Made by a program: the position numbers and the translations under genes. DNA of 64,000 nucleotides. Origin: Bidens hawaiensis (Eukaryota; Streptophyta; Magnoliopsida; Asterales; Asteraceae). Below, piece by piece: positions 1 through 11,094 of this stretch. A model generated the notes under the pieces. It was given only the letters and a program-made list of their open reading frames with translations, was not told the origin of the DNA and made no database searches. The number at the start of each line of letters is the position of its first letter. Position 1 is the first letter of the stretch. The DNA lies in the NCBI GenBank assembly GCA_021521415.1, contig JAIQDT010000186.1:2146001-2210000 (forward strand). Reading direction: 5' to 3'.

Positions 1-1
1 C

Positions 2-1273
2 ATTCATAATAGGTTGGATTCTTGGAAGGTGAAAACTTTATCGATTGGAGGTAGGGTTACGCTTATTAAGTCGGTTCTTTCGAGTTTACCGGTGTATTAT
101 ATGTCACTCTATGTTGTTCCTAAAGCGGTTATTAAGAAGATCGATTCGTTATATAAGAAGTTTCTTTGGGGAGGCTCGGTGGAGTCTAAGAAAATTCATT
201 GGGTTGCGTGGGAGAGAGTTGCGGTGCCGATAAAGGAAGGGGGACTTGGTATTTGTAGTACTGGTGTTTCCAGTGTTGCTTTGATAAGTAAGTGGCTGTG
301 GAGGTATAAGAGTGAAAATGGTCTTTGGAAGAGGGTTATTTGTGCTATTCATAGGTCGTCGGTTGGGTGGGGTGGGTTACCAATTGGTAGGTTGGGTAAT
401 GGGGTGTGGGCTAATATAGCTAAACAGGTGAATAAGCTTTCAGTCGGAAATGTTCCTTTTCGGAATTTTTTTAAGGGAGAAGTTCGTTCGGGGGGTGCGA
501 TTCAATTTTGGTTGGATCCTTGGATGACTTCAGTGCCCTTAAAGGATGTTTATTGTAATGCTTTTAAGGTTGAAAGGTTTAAAAATTGTTTGGTTTCGGA
601 TCGGGTTATTAAAGGGCCGAACGGTTTGGCGTTTGATTGGAGTTGGATAGATGGTGAGAGGAATTCGATAGTGTTGGATGAAATTGGCAGTATGGAAGCT
701 TCTATTACACCGATGGTGTTTCCGGATGGAGAGGATTATTGGAGGTGGGTCGGTGGTGGGTCTAGTGGTTTTTCTGTCGGAACTGTTAAAAATCTTATTC
801 GGGCCGAGAGTGGTTTCCGTGGCTCGGGGTCGTTTCGGTGGTGTAGATGGGTTCCGGTTAGATGTAATATTTTCGCTTGGAGAGCTGTTTTGGGTAAAAT
901 TCCGACTGTTGACGCGTTATCGTATAGGAAGATTTCGGTGGGCCGCTCGATTTGTGTTTTATGCGAGTTTGGAGACGAGTCAGTTGAGCATATTTTCACT
1001 TCTTGTTATGTGGCTTCGATTATTTGGCAAGCTATTGCGTCATGGTGTGGTATTAATAATTTTTTTGCCTTCTTCATGGATGATCTGATGGAGGTGCATA
1101 ATTATGTTGGGCTTAAAGGATATGCTAAAACTGCTTTTCAAGGTATTGTTATCATCAGCTGTTGGCGAATATGGAAAGCTAGGAATGAATGTGTTTTTGA
1201 TCGTAAAATGGTTAGGGTGGGTGATTTAATTAGTGAGATTAAATCCCTAAGTTTTTTTCTGGTTTTCCAATAG
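2..1273 (+). CDS. LINE (non-LTR retrotransposon) ORF2, 3' part
   Basis: This is the C-terminal part of a plant L1-type ORF2 polyprotein, which copies element RNA at a nicked target. The frame is open from base 2, so the start lies outside the window; the first in-frame ATG is not meaningful. The first codons give the post-palm LINE motif SWKVKTLSIGGRVTLIKSVL. About bases 832-1060 encode a zf-RVT-like region with WVPVRCNIFAWRA, then CVLC and HIFTSC cysteine/histidine spacing. It ends at a TAG (1271-1273) after roughly 420 visible codons with no internal stop, so it is fairly young. The endonuclease and RT palm are not in the window, so autonomy cannot be judged. Family assignment is confident; clade is not. 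Confidence 0.9.
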   Translation: MHNRLDSWKVKTLSIGGRVTLIKSVLSSLPVYYMSLYVVPKAVIKKIDSLYKKFLWGGSVESKKIHWVAWERVAVPIKEGGLGICSTGVSSVALISKWLWRYKSENGLWKRVICAIHRSSVGWGGLPIGRLGNGVWANIAKQVNKLSVGNVPFRNFFKGEVRSGGAIQFWLDPWMTSVPLKDVYCNAFKVERFKNCLVSDRVIKGPNGLAFDWSWIDGERNSIVLDEIGSMEASITPMVFPDGEDYWRWVGGGSSGFSVGTVKNLIRAESGFRGSGSFRWCRWVPVRCNIFAWRAVLGKIPTVDALSYRKISVGRSICVLCEFGDESVEHIFTSCYVASIIWQAIASWCGINNFFAFFMDDLMEVHNYVGLKGYAKTAFQGIVIISCWRIWKARNECVFDRKMVRVGDLISEIKSLSFFLVFQ

Positions 1274-1398
1274 GTTTGATAAGTATTCCCTGTCTTGGGA
1301 TTCGTGGTGTCGGTTTACGTTTATGTAATTGGTGTTTGTGGGTGGTTTTGCCTTTTTTTTGGGCTGTGTTTATAGAAATTTTCTTGTCAAAAAAAAAT
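1274..1398 (+). other. LINE 3' UTR and short A tail
   Basis: The sequence after the ORF2 stop is T/G-rich, as in LINE 3' UTRs, and ends in TTGTC followed by a run of nine A at about 1390-1398. The target duplication cannot be checked because the 5' end is outside the window. Confidence 0.6.
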
Positions 1399-2167
1399 TG
1401 ATTTGTTTTGTTAACAACAAAATTCCTTGTTTACCTTGTACTTGTAAGGATTTGATCTAACAATCTCATATTTGTAATAAAGACACCATAGAATTAGACG
1501 AACAGGTCACAGGTAAAAAGTTATAAAATTAAAAGATTCATATATTTTTAATTTTTATTCTTACATTATTTATAAGGCTATGTGTTGTTGATGAATTGAT
1601 AAAAAGGAAAATTGAGGAGATAAAGTTTAAAAAATAATTATGTACAAATTTGTTAAATGAAAAGAAAAGAAATTACCAAATCAGTCGTGTTGACTATTGA
1701 CTTTGACAAAGTGATTGAAAAACAAATATTTTTGTTAATAAAGTGGTAATTTTTTAATTTTATTTATTTTTTTGTATTAAAAACAACAAAATAAAAAAGA
1801 TTAAAAAAATTATGTTATAAAGTTATTTATAAGAAGTTATCTATTAAATTTAGTTATAAAAATTTATTTAATAAAATTAACTATAAAAAGTTAGTTTATT
1901 TTAGTAAAATAATTTAATATGGTTTAGATTTTTTTGACTGACATTTGGATCGTTGACGGACCACTGACTCACCCGATCATCTCCATTATACCATTAGGAG
2001 GGAACCCATAATATGAATCTGCCCAACCAAAATCAACCCCCCCCCCCCCAACCACCACCACCACCACCCATTTTTTCCAACACGACTTCTTTTGGTTCAT
2101 AAGTGAGACTTTAACCCAAAACATCTCCCTTTTTGAATGAAGTTTTTGAATGTTTTATCTTAATCAC
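1399..2167. other. A/T-rich spacer without a recognised gene
   Basis: Mostly A/T-rich, with irregular copies of a TTATAAAAAGTTA-like word at 1800-1910. At about 1938-1996 lies a roughly 60-base segment (CATTTGGATC, then CCGATCATCTCCATT) that recurs near 32165-32212, so it is a dispersed repeat. A C homopolymer is at about 2038-2049. No coding potential seen. Confidence 0.5.
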
Positions 2168-2465
2168 TTAGGGGACCAGGGGCACCGCGTGATGGAGCTC
2201 CCATCACGCGTGATGGGTTTTTGAACACCGCCCCCACTCCCTTATCAAGCTTGATGGAGGTGCTTTGCGTGATGGCCATCACGCGTGAGATGGGGTGAAA
2301 ACCAAGAAATCTATCCGTTGGGGGGGGGGGGATGACCGTTGGATGAGGGTTGGGAAAATTAAAAAAAAAAACAACATATTTTACCTATATAAATAACTAC
2401 AATATATCTTCAAAACATACACAAATCCAACTCAAAAACTTCCCCTTCATTCACAACAAAAAAAT

Positions 2466-3725
2466 ATGGCATTTCCGAATTACTTGCATCCCTTAGACAC
2501 CGATAGCTCTTCATCTTCGAACGATGACATTCTCGAATGGTTCCCGTTGCTATATAACGAACTTGAAGGCCCGAGCCGTCCAAAGAAAAAACTGGTGGAG
2601 CGTGATCGTATACATGCCCACGACGTGCTAATAAACGACTATTTTATGGAGGAGCCGAAATACAATGACGAGACGTTTAGGGAACGCTTTCGTTTGCCGA
2701 AATCTTTATTTTTAAAGACTATAGCCGACGTCGAAGCAAACGAAGAATGGTTTCAAGAATCTTACGACGCGAGGGGTAAACGAAGTTTTACAGCGCTTCA
2801 AAAATGCACATCCGCTATTCGTCAACTAGTGACAAGTAACCCACCCGACCAATTCGATGAATACTTACAAATGGCTGAGAGAACTTCACGTGAATTTCTA
2901 CAATTCTTTTGTAACGTGATTATAAAATTGTATGGCAAAGATTTTCTATGAAAACCAACAAGACACGACATTACACGTCTTTACGCCGCGCACAAGGCTA
3001 GATGGCATTTTCCAGGGATGCTCGGTAGCATCGATTGTACACATATCGAATTGTGGAATTGTCCACGGGAGTTGCGAGGGGCGTATGTTAGGGGTGATAT
3101 CAAACGACCGACCATCTCACTAGAAGCGGTTGCGTCAAATGATTTATGGATTTGGCATTCTTATTTTGGTGTTCCCGGCTCAAACAACGACATCACTGTT
3201 TTGTACACATCACCGTTGTTTCAGAGCGTAACAGATGGCACCGCACCATTCTGTCCGTATTTTGTCAGCGGGAGATATTACAGACGTGGCTACTATCTCG
3301 TCGATGGTATCTACCCGCACTGTTCTGTTTTTGTGAAAGCCTTTTCGTTTCCTGTCGAGACCAATGAAAAGGCGTTCAAGAAGTTGCAAGAATCGGCAAG
3401 AAAAGATGTCGAGAGAGCTTTCGGTGTTTTAAAGGGTAGATGGTGCATACTTAGTCGACCGGTTCGTGCAATGAAAAAACCCACGATCTCTAGCTACGTG
3501 TATGCATGCATCATATTACACAATATGTTAATAAAAGAAGATGGAAATGCAATTTCTCCAGATTGGATACCGGATCCTTCGACTCAAGTTCCCGTTCCCG
3601 ATAATGTCCAATTAGACTTGCGGGATGAAGATATTCACTATCGGTTGAGATGGGATCTAGTTGAGCTTATAGGTTCTTTAGGTTGGAATTCCCGGATTCA
3701 GACGAGGAGTAGACGTTTATTGTAA
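2466..3725 (+). pseudogene. PIF/Harbinger (HARBI1-like) DDE transposase, one nonsense mutation
   Basis: The frame runs from ATG 2466 to TAA 3725, 420 codons, close to the usual length for plant HARBI1-like nucleases, with one internal TGA at 2949-2951 (codon 162). Reading continues in the same frame. The N-terminus has an acidic serine-rich stretch and a helical region typical of the family. The catalytic part shows GSIDCTHI (Asp at about codon 190), PGSNNDITVL (Asp about 242), a YYLVDGIYP block and KDVERAFGVLKGRW (probable catalytic Glu about 316). The C-terminal YVYACIILHNMLI block is also typical. The TGA fits a C-to-T change of a CGA codon. The reading frame is otherwise intact, so inactivation may be recent; the Gypsy insertion 122 bases after the stop separates the gene from its right end. 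Confidence 0.9.
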
Positions 3726-4544
3726 CATTTATTTTTTAATTCTAATTTTTAAGTTGAATTATGTTCTAGTAAACTATTATTTTTATTTTTAAGTTCTATT
3801 AAATATTGTTTTAATTTTTTAAGTTACAAAAAAAATTCCATCAGACATGTAACATCCTAAAATTTTCGTATTTAATAAAAGAAAGTCGCGTTTAGTTATT
3901 GGGTCTAAATAATTAATTAGTATTAATAAAGATAATGGACTTGGACTAATTAAGATGGATTAAAGGGAATGGGCCTTAGGTCCATGGGCTTTAAGGGATA
4001 TAAATATCCTCTTAAACCACCCTAAAACCCTAAATCCTCATTTCTTTCTATTCTAATCTCTACACACTCAAAAACACACACACCTACACTATATATATAC
4101 GGCCGAGAGAGGGGTAAGATCCGAGCCAAACAAACGTTGATTCTTGATAGATCCTCGTTATACACAAGATATATACAAGATCTAGAGTCCATAACTAAGC
4201 CAAACAAACACGAAAAGGTACGTTTCGATCTTAAAGTTTACGTTTTATAGATGTTTAGCCTTGAAACTTGAGTCTAAAATAGATCGGGTATAAACGAGAC
4301 ATAAAGTTGCAAACTTGATGATAAACATGAATGTAATGAACCCGAAAATGGAAACGGCTCGATTAAGTGAACCCTTGAACCTAATTGGAACGTTTTAGCT
4401 TAAAAAGATTAAACTTTACGATTCGTTCGGGTCAAGCTTAAGCCGCAATCGGACTAGGGAACGGTTGGGGCTGAGGCCGAACCATAATAAGCGAACAAAG
4501 GTCGTAAAACGCATGTTTTGGGTTGATGAAACGAACTCCGACAG

Positions 4545-4805
4545 CAGCGAGCTGCTGTATAACTTCGCTGGGTATAAGTTCGCTGCTGTATGAATTTCGC
4601 TGGGTGTATAAGTCCGCTTATGATCAACTTCGCTGTGGACTAAGTTCGCCGCCAGTTAAGTTTGCCAGATACCATGTTGCTGGTTATAACTTCGCCTAGT
4701 GACAACTTCGCCTGACATATGTTCTCTTAGGGTTAACTTCGCCAAGTTAAATTCGCCTAAGGTTAAGTTCGCTGATGTTAAGTTCGCTTAAGTTAAGTTC
4801 GGTAA
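4545..4805 (+). repeat. AAGTTCGCT/AACTTCGCC minisatellite in the Gypsy LTR
   Basis: A degenerate array of 15-25 base units, each built on AAGTTCGC or AACTTCGCC separated by TATAA/GTTAA-like spacers. The right LTR holds the corresponding array at about 11806-12068 with an extra unit (CTACTAGCTAAGTTCGC). The same words form arrays in the unrelated minus-strand element at 17304-19589. Confidence 0.8.
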
Positions 4806-5443
4806 CGAATCGGATTACGAATCAGACTTAAATCGTTATGAGGAATGAGTTAACGAATTAGAGAATAAATTAAAATCCTAATGAAACATACGCTAAGGCA
4901 GTTAAGGTAAATAAAATTTTTCCAACCTGACCTGGCAACTCGACCCCAGCCAGGGGCTCTGCCCTTGGACCCTGCTAGGGGCTGCCGCCCCTCGACCCCG
5001 CTGCCAGGGGCGCTACCCCCGGACCCCGTTCGTTGTGGGTATTAACTAAGACTAGAAAGATGATATCAGCAGTGATAGTTAATTGATACGTGTAATTATT
5101 ATACAGTCAGCCGTGCACAAATGAAGAAAGGGATTACCATAAACGGTGAACGTAATCGCATTCAGGTGAGTTTCTAGCCCCACTTATGTGCTATGTTTTC
5201 GGGGCTGTGTGCATACTCGATATGTTTGTTAATACATTTATCCTAAGTGATAAGTGTATGCCTTATGTGAATAATGTAAAATGTATGAATGATTGCTTGT
5301 TAGTACGTGAACGCTCTTCGGATATTGCACGTACTGTCGGGTTGTAGTGTTATGTATAAGGAAAGTATAATGTATATGCTTATATGTATGAATGCGATAA
5401 AGCTAACAAACGAAGGAAAGGCATGGTTGTATGGTAACGAAGA

Positions 5444-5571
5444 GGGACCAGACCCTAATAATATCTGTGATGTTAGGGACCAGACCCTTATAATATATGT
5501 GATGTTAGGGATCAGACCCTTTTAATATCTGTGATGTTAGGGACCAGACCCTTATAATATCTGTGAGGTTA
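5444..5571 (+). repeat. 32-bp tandem repeat in the Gypsy LTR
   Basis: Four copies of a 32-base unit starting GGGACCAGACCCT and ending TGATGTTA, spaced exactly 32 bases (starts 5444, 5476, 5508, 5540). The right LTR has the matching array at about 12709-12838. A differently worded array (GGGAACCGAGCCCT, about 36 bases) is at the equivalent place in the solo LTR at 46275-48526. Confidence 0.85.
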
Positions 5572-6009
5572 TAGGGCAAAAGGCTCTTTAAAACGTATGA
5601 TTATGTATGTAAAGAAAGTATGAAAGTAAGAATGAAAGTATATGCACTTATGTATGTATGAAAAAAAGTTAAGAAGATTAAGTATGAAATGTAAGAATGT
5701 ATTGTATGATTATGTGATTAACTAGAACTCACTCAGCGTAGCTGACTTTTAGTATGCACGCAGGTGAGTAGAATGAGGCATGTAACTTGAAGAGGACACA
5801 TGGCAGAGTTGGACGAAGTTGGCATCTGAAGATTTCGCTATGATGTTTTATTTTAAGTAATGTTTTAAAGACAAAATATGGATGTTTTGTAACGAATGAT
5901 TTAAGTTTTATATTCCGCGTATGTTTTTATTAACTCTGATGAATTGAACTATGTCGATGAGTAAATCCAACGCCCAAATGTGAGGCACCGGTAACGGGGC
6001 CTTACAAGT

Positions 6010-6020
6010 TGGTATCAGAG
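6010..6020 (+). other. Primer-binding site, initiator tRNA-Met type
   Basis: TGGTATCAGAG starts four bases after the LTR end. It matches the 3' end of plant initiator tRNA-Met, the usual primer of chromoviruses and most plant Copia elements. Confidence 0.85.
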
Positions 6021-6408
6021 AAAAGTTCGAGAGATTTAAGCCTCCTACATGCTTAGACTCGAACAGAGAATGGGATTTAAGTAAGAAAGGAAAGAAGATG
6101 CCAGTTCAAGAATGCCATGTGTCACTCAAGCAAGCTCAGCAAATGTAAGATGGATGATTAAATGATATATGTTAATGATAAAGAAAGGATATGTGAACGA
6201 CAGGGATATGAATAATTGGTTGTTTGATTTGACTAACTGTTTAAGTTGAACCAGCACAAATAGACTCATAAAGGGAAGTCTATAGGACACGGAAAGTAAC
6301 GTTATCAGCTAATCACAGCTGGCCACTGTTATTACCTGTTAGCCTTACTATCCTTATACTAAATAGTTCTCTGAGTGATGATGTTTGTGTTTTCCCTTTT
6401 AGAATACG

Positions 6409-7610
6409 ATGGCTGGAACTGGGGAGAATGTGAGAGGAGGAGGTTGCACTGGACGTCATGGCAGGCCTCGTCGTGCCCAGCAACCTTCGGTCGAAACAGC
6501 TTCCAACACCGAAGATGAAGGAAGCATAGCTGGAGGAAACCCGAACAACAACGAAGGGGTTCAATTGGATCCCGCGATTCAAGCAGCTATTGTTCAAGCT
6601 GTAGCTACTGCTGTGAAGAACATAACTCCTGGAGGGTCTACTGGAAGCCGTGAAAGAACTGCTGAAGGGGCAGGTGGTGATGGTGGTATAGATGATGAAA
6701 GAGATAGAGAGGCCTTGAGTGAGGTTAAGTCTGTGAAAGTTGACGATAGGAAGAGAGGCCGAGGTGGTTGCAATTATAAGTCCTTCAAGGGTTGTGACCC
6801 GCCGAAGCTGACTGGTTTGGGAGACGCAATCGCTACCCTTCAATGGATAACCGCTATGGATAAAATTATCAGCATTAGCGAGTGTCGTCCTGATCAAGCT
6901 GTCGGTTATGTCACCCAATCGTTTGAAGAGGAGGCGATGTATTGGTGGGAAAGTGTGGAGCAGAGGAAGACTCGGGATGAGATTAAGGCCATGAGTGGGA
7001 GGATCTGAAAGAACTAGTTATGAAGAAATTATGTGCTGACGCCGAGGTTGAGAGGGCGGAGATGAAGTTTCTGAACCTGAAAGCCGGGACAATGACACAT
7101 CGTGAGTATACCACCGAGTTCAACCGAATGTCTAGGTTGGTACCCGATATGGTTAACACTGAGGCTAAGAGGATCAAGTGTTATGTGAGGGGATTGCCAC
7201 AGAAGGTCCGCATGCTAGTCAGGACAAGTAAACCTGCTACCTTTGACTCTGCTGTTGAGCTCGCAGAGGTGGTTTATGCAGACCTGGCTGCGGATGACGC
7301 TGTGGTGGAAGAAGAAAAGAAAGATAAGAAGTGGGTTGCTCCTGTTAAGCGACCCGGTACTTAGTTATGGAACTCCAAAGATAAGAAGCAGAAAGTGTGG
7401 GAGAAGAGATCGTGTAAGACATGCGGAAAGATGCATGGTGGTGAGTGTAAGTGAAGTAGGAGTTCTGATGTTTGTAACAAATGTGGAAAGACTCACGGTG
7501 GAGAATGCAGGATAGGGTCCAATGCGTGTTATAAGTGTGGGAAGGTAGGGCATTATGCCAATAGGTGCAGTGCGAAGCCAGCATGTTACAAATGTGGCAA
7601 GACAGGCCAC
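6409..7610 (+). pseudogene. Gypsy gag (capsid and nucleocapsid), broken
   Basis: The capsid-like gene starts at ATG 6409 after a 400-base leader. The first frame is open to 7008; a frameshift near 6985-7000 moves the reading to the frame that continues through 7364 (TAG) and 7452 (TGA). The middle part has the plant gag pattern with WWES near 6940 and EYTTEFNRMSRLVPD near 7101. The nucleocapsid end carries four knuckles at 7413-7625: two short ones (CKTCGKMHGGEC and [13 protein letters not shown]-x2-C-x3-H-x3-C) and two canonical CCHC knuckles ([14 protein letters not shown] and [14 protein letters not shown]). In intact elements it coats the RNA and forms the particle; here it cannot be translated whole. 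Confidence 0.85.
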
Positions 7611-10600
7611 ATGGCGGGAGAGTGCACCGATGGTGAGGCTGGAGGTAGTGCGAAGAAAGATGCTAACCAAGCAATGCCGAGGACTAGGGCCTACATGTTG
7701 ACCCAAGAGCAAGCCAAGAAGATTCCCGATGTCGTCACAGGTACGTTTCTAGTAAACGGTATTTCCGCTTCCGTATTGTTCGATTCGGGCGCAAACAAAA
7801 GTTTCGTAGCCATACCATTTAGTAAACTAGCTAAAATGAAATGTTGCCGAGTGTCTGAAACTTTTATTGTAGAAACCGCTAGTGACACTTCGGTTAAAAT
7901 AATGAAAATGGTTAAGGACTGTAAGATAGAGTTGGAGGGACATGAGTTCCCCGTTACTTTGTACGTTATGACCTTAGGAGGGTTCGATGTAGTTTTGGGG
8001 ATGGATTGGTTATCTGAGTTTGAAGCCCAGATAGTATGTAAGAGTAGGATAATACGGTTAAAGTCTTCGGGTGGTAGTGAGGTGACGGTTTATGGTGATA
8101 AGAAAAGATCTGGGCTTAATGTCATTTCGATGATAAATGCCGAGGATTTGCTGAGGCGAGGGTGTGGTGCCTACCTGGCGTATGTTGTCAACGCTACGGC
8201 CGAGACGAAAGAAATGAAAGATGTTCCTATCATGTGCGACTACCCAGAAGTATTTCCTGAGGATCTTCCGGGGTTGCCACCGGAGCGAGAGATAGAATTC
8301 CAGATAGACGTAGTACCAGGAGCCCAACCCGTCGCGAAAGCGCCTTACCGTCTAGCACCGTCCGAGATGAAAGAATTGATGTCCCAACTACAAGAACTCC
8401 TCGACAAAGGTTTTATAAGACCAAGTGTTTCCCCGTGGGGCGCACCAGTTTTATTTGTGAAGAAGAAGGATGGAAGTATGAGAATGTGCATAGACTATCG
8501 CGAGTTGAACAAGCTTACGGTAAAGAATAGATATCCTTTGCCAAGAATTGATGATATGTTCGACCAACTACAAGGTTCAAGTTGGTTCTCACGAATAGAT
8601 CTCAGATCAGGCTATCATCAGCTGAAGGTGAAGGAGGCAGACATCCCTAAGACAGCGTTTCGAACGTGATATGGACACTACAAGTTCCTCGTAATGTCAT
8701 TCGGTCTAACAAATGCTACCGCAGCATTTATGGACATGATGAATAGGGTGTGTCGGCCAATGTTGGATTAGTCAGTTATCGTTTTCATCGACGATATATT
8801 GATTTATTCAAAGAGCAAGTCTGATCATGCTGAGCATCTGAAAGAGGTATTGGAGACTCTGAAGAAAGAGAAGTTGTATGCTAAGTTTTCGAAATGCGCG
8901 TTCTGGTTGTGAGAAGTGCAATTTTTAGGACACGTGATTAATCCTAAAAGGATTACCGTCGACCCAGCTAAGATTGAAGCGATAACTAATTGGTAGACTC
9001 CACAGAATCCAACTGATATACGAAGCTTCTTAGGGTTATCTGGCTACTATAGGAGATTCATCGAAGGTTTCTCCAAGATAGCCGCACTGATGACCGGTAT
9101 GACCCGAAAGTCGGTAGTATTTAGTTGGGGAAAGTTTCAAGAAGAAGCGTTGAAGAGTTAAAGAAGAGACTCACACAAGCTCCAATCCTTGCTTTACCCG
9201 ATGGTGACGAGGATTTGGTTGTTTGTGCAGATGCCTCGTATCAAGGGTTAGGTTGCGTGTTGATGCAACGAGGAAAAGTAATAGCCTATGCGTCTAGACA
9301 GTTGAAAGTTCACGAAAGTACTTATCCGACGCATGATTTAGAACTAGCAGCTGTAGTGCATGCTCTCAAGATATGGAGACATTATCTGTATGGTACTAAG
9401 TGTACTATTTACACAGATCATAAGAGTTTAAAGTATTTCTTCGAGCAGAAGGAATTGAACATGAGGTAGAGAAGATGGTTAGAATTGATAAAGGATTACG
9501 ACTGTGAGATTAAGTACTAACCTGGTAAAGGTAATGTGGTCACCGACGCGCTAAGTCGAAAGAATGAAGAAGTCCTTGCAACAGTGAAGTAATACCAGTT
9601 GATTATGAACTCAAGTCTCTTTGAAGAAATCGTCAAGGTACAGTCAGAAGTGTTGGTAGATGAAGGGCTAATGAAGAAGGAAAGGATTTTCGGTCAACAA
9701 GACGAGCTGGTGGAAAACACTCATGGTGTTAAGACTAGGTTTGACTGTATGTGGATTCCACGACATGGAAATCTCAGAGGTCGAATCTTAGATGGAGCTC
9801 ATAAGTCGAGGTATTCGATCCATCCAGGAGCTACTAAGATGTATCAAGATTTAAAAAGAGACTATTGGTGGCCGGGAATGAAGAATGAGGTAGTAGATTA
9901 TGTCAGTAAGTGCTTAACTTGTTTACAAGTCAAAGCCGAACATCAGAAGCCTTATGGAAAAATGCAGCCTCTAGAGATACCAGAGTGGAAATGGGAACAC
10001 ATCACTATGGATTTCATAAGTAAGCTACCTCGTACAGCTAAAAACCATGACACTATCTGGGTGATTGTGGACCGTTTGACCAAGAGTGCTCACTTTCTGC
10101 CTATACGAGAGGCTATCTCGTCAGAAACGTTAGCGAGTTTGTTCATCAAAGAGATTGTATCTAAGCATGGAGTGCCACTGTCGATTGTGTCTGATAGAGA
10201 TACTCGATTCACTTCGAGGTTCTGGAAGAAATTCCATGAAGCTATGGGAACGAGGTTGAACATCAGTACGGCGTATCATCATCAAACAGATGGACAGTCT
10301 GAAAGAACGATCCAAACCCTTGAGGATATGCTACGTGCTTGCGTTCTAGATTTTGGTGGAAGTTGGGACGATCACCTGCACCTAGCAGAGTTCTCCTATA
10401 ACAACAGTTACCATTCTAGTATTGGTATGCCACCATTTGAGATGCTCTATGGTAGACGGTGTAGAACCCCGGTGTGTTGGGGGGGGGGAGATTGGTCAGC
10501 AAGAGATGGGAAGCCTAGAGGTTGTTCATGAAACCTCATCAGAGTTTGATCAAATCAAAGCAAGAATGAAAGCTGCTCAAGACAGACAGAAGTCGTATGC

Positions 10601-11051
10601 TGATAAGCGGCGACGACCGATTGAGTTTAACGTTGGGGACAACGTCATGCTTAAGGTCTCGCCTTGGAAGGGGATTATCCATTTTAGGAAAAGAGGAAAG
10701 TTGAGTCCGAGGTACATTGGAACGTTCAAGATTGTAGATCGTGTCGATGAAGTAGCTTATAAGCTGAATTTACCCGAGGAGTTATAAGGAATTCATTCAA
10801 CCTTCCAAGTTTCTCACTTGAGGAAATGTATAGCTGATGACACGTCTCACGTGCCATTGATGGACATTGAGGTTGATGAACAGCTGAACTACATCGAGCA
10901 ACCGATAGAGATTGTTGATCGCAAGGAGAAACAACTTCGTCATAAGGTTATACCTTTGGTGAAAGTAATATGTAAACATCGCAAGGGATCAGATGCTACT
11001 TGGGAAGCTGAGGATGAGATGCGCAAGTTCTACCCTAGTTTGTTTAAGTAA
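7611..11051 (+). pseudogene. Gypsy pol: protease, RT, RNase H, integrase, chromodomain-like end; broken
   Basis: Continuous with gag. Protease motif [12 protein letters not shown] is near 7775-7810. RT runs from about 8290, with [20 protein letters not shown] at 8451 and the catalytic FIDDI at 8784-8800. RNase H shows [14 protein letters not shown] near 9225 and [10 protein letters not shown] near 9409. Integrase has the His/Cys finger ([11 protein letters not shown] ... CLTCLQVK, 9825-9940) and core motifs [17 protein letters not shown] and [17 protein letters not shown] (10010-10330). The C-terminus (10890-11048) resembles a chromodomain. Breaks: in-frame stops at 8667, 8769, 8910, 8994, 9467, 9518, 9590 and 10785, a frameshift near 9150-9160 and another at a G run (10481-10489). 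The integrase segment 9599-10531 is still an open frame. Confidence 0.9.
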
Positions 11052-11080
11052 GAGTTAGGTTTCGGGGACGAAACCTCTTT

Positions 11081-11094
11081 AAGGAGGGAAGACT
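11081..11094 (+). other. Polypurine tract of the Gypsy element
   Basis: AAGGAGGGAAGACT lies directly before the TGTAAC start of the right LTR, the expected plus-strand primer position. Confidence 0.75.

Larger units (their letters stand above)
3848..6006 (+). repeat. 5' LTR of the Gypsy element
   Basis: About 2159 bases. It holds a TATA-like stretch (ATATATATA near 4090), a block of AAGTTCGCT/AACTTCGCC repeats (about 4545-4805), a G/C-rich block at 4925-5035 (CCAGGGGC-type words in otherwise A/T-rich sequence) and four copies of a 32-bp repeat at 5444-5571. It differs from the right copy by scattered substitutions and small indels. A diverged solo relative lies at 46275-48526. Confidence 0.92.

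Noticed and set aside
6313..6918. 201-codon minus-strand open frame
   Set aside because: Antisense shadow of the Gypsy gag gene, rich in Ser/Thr with no domain.
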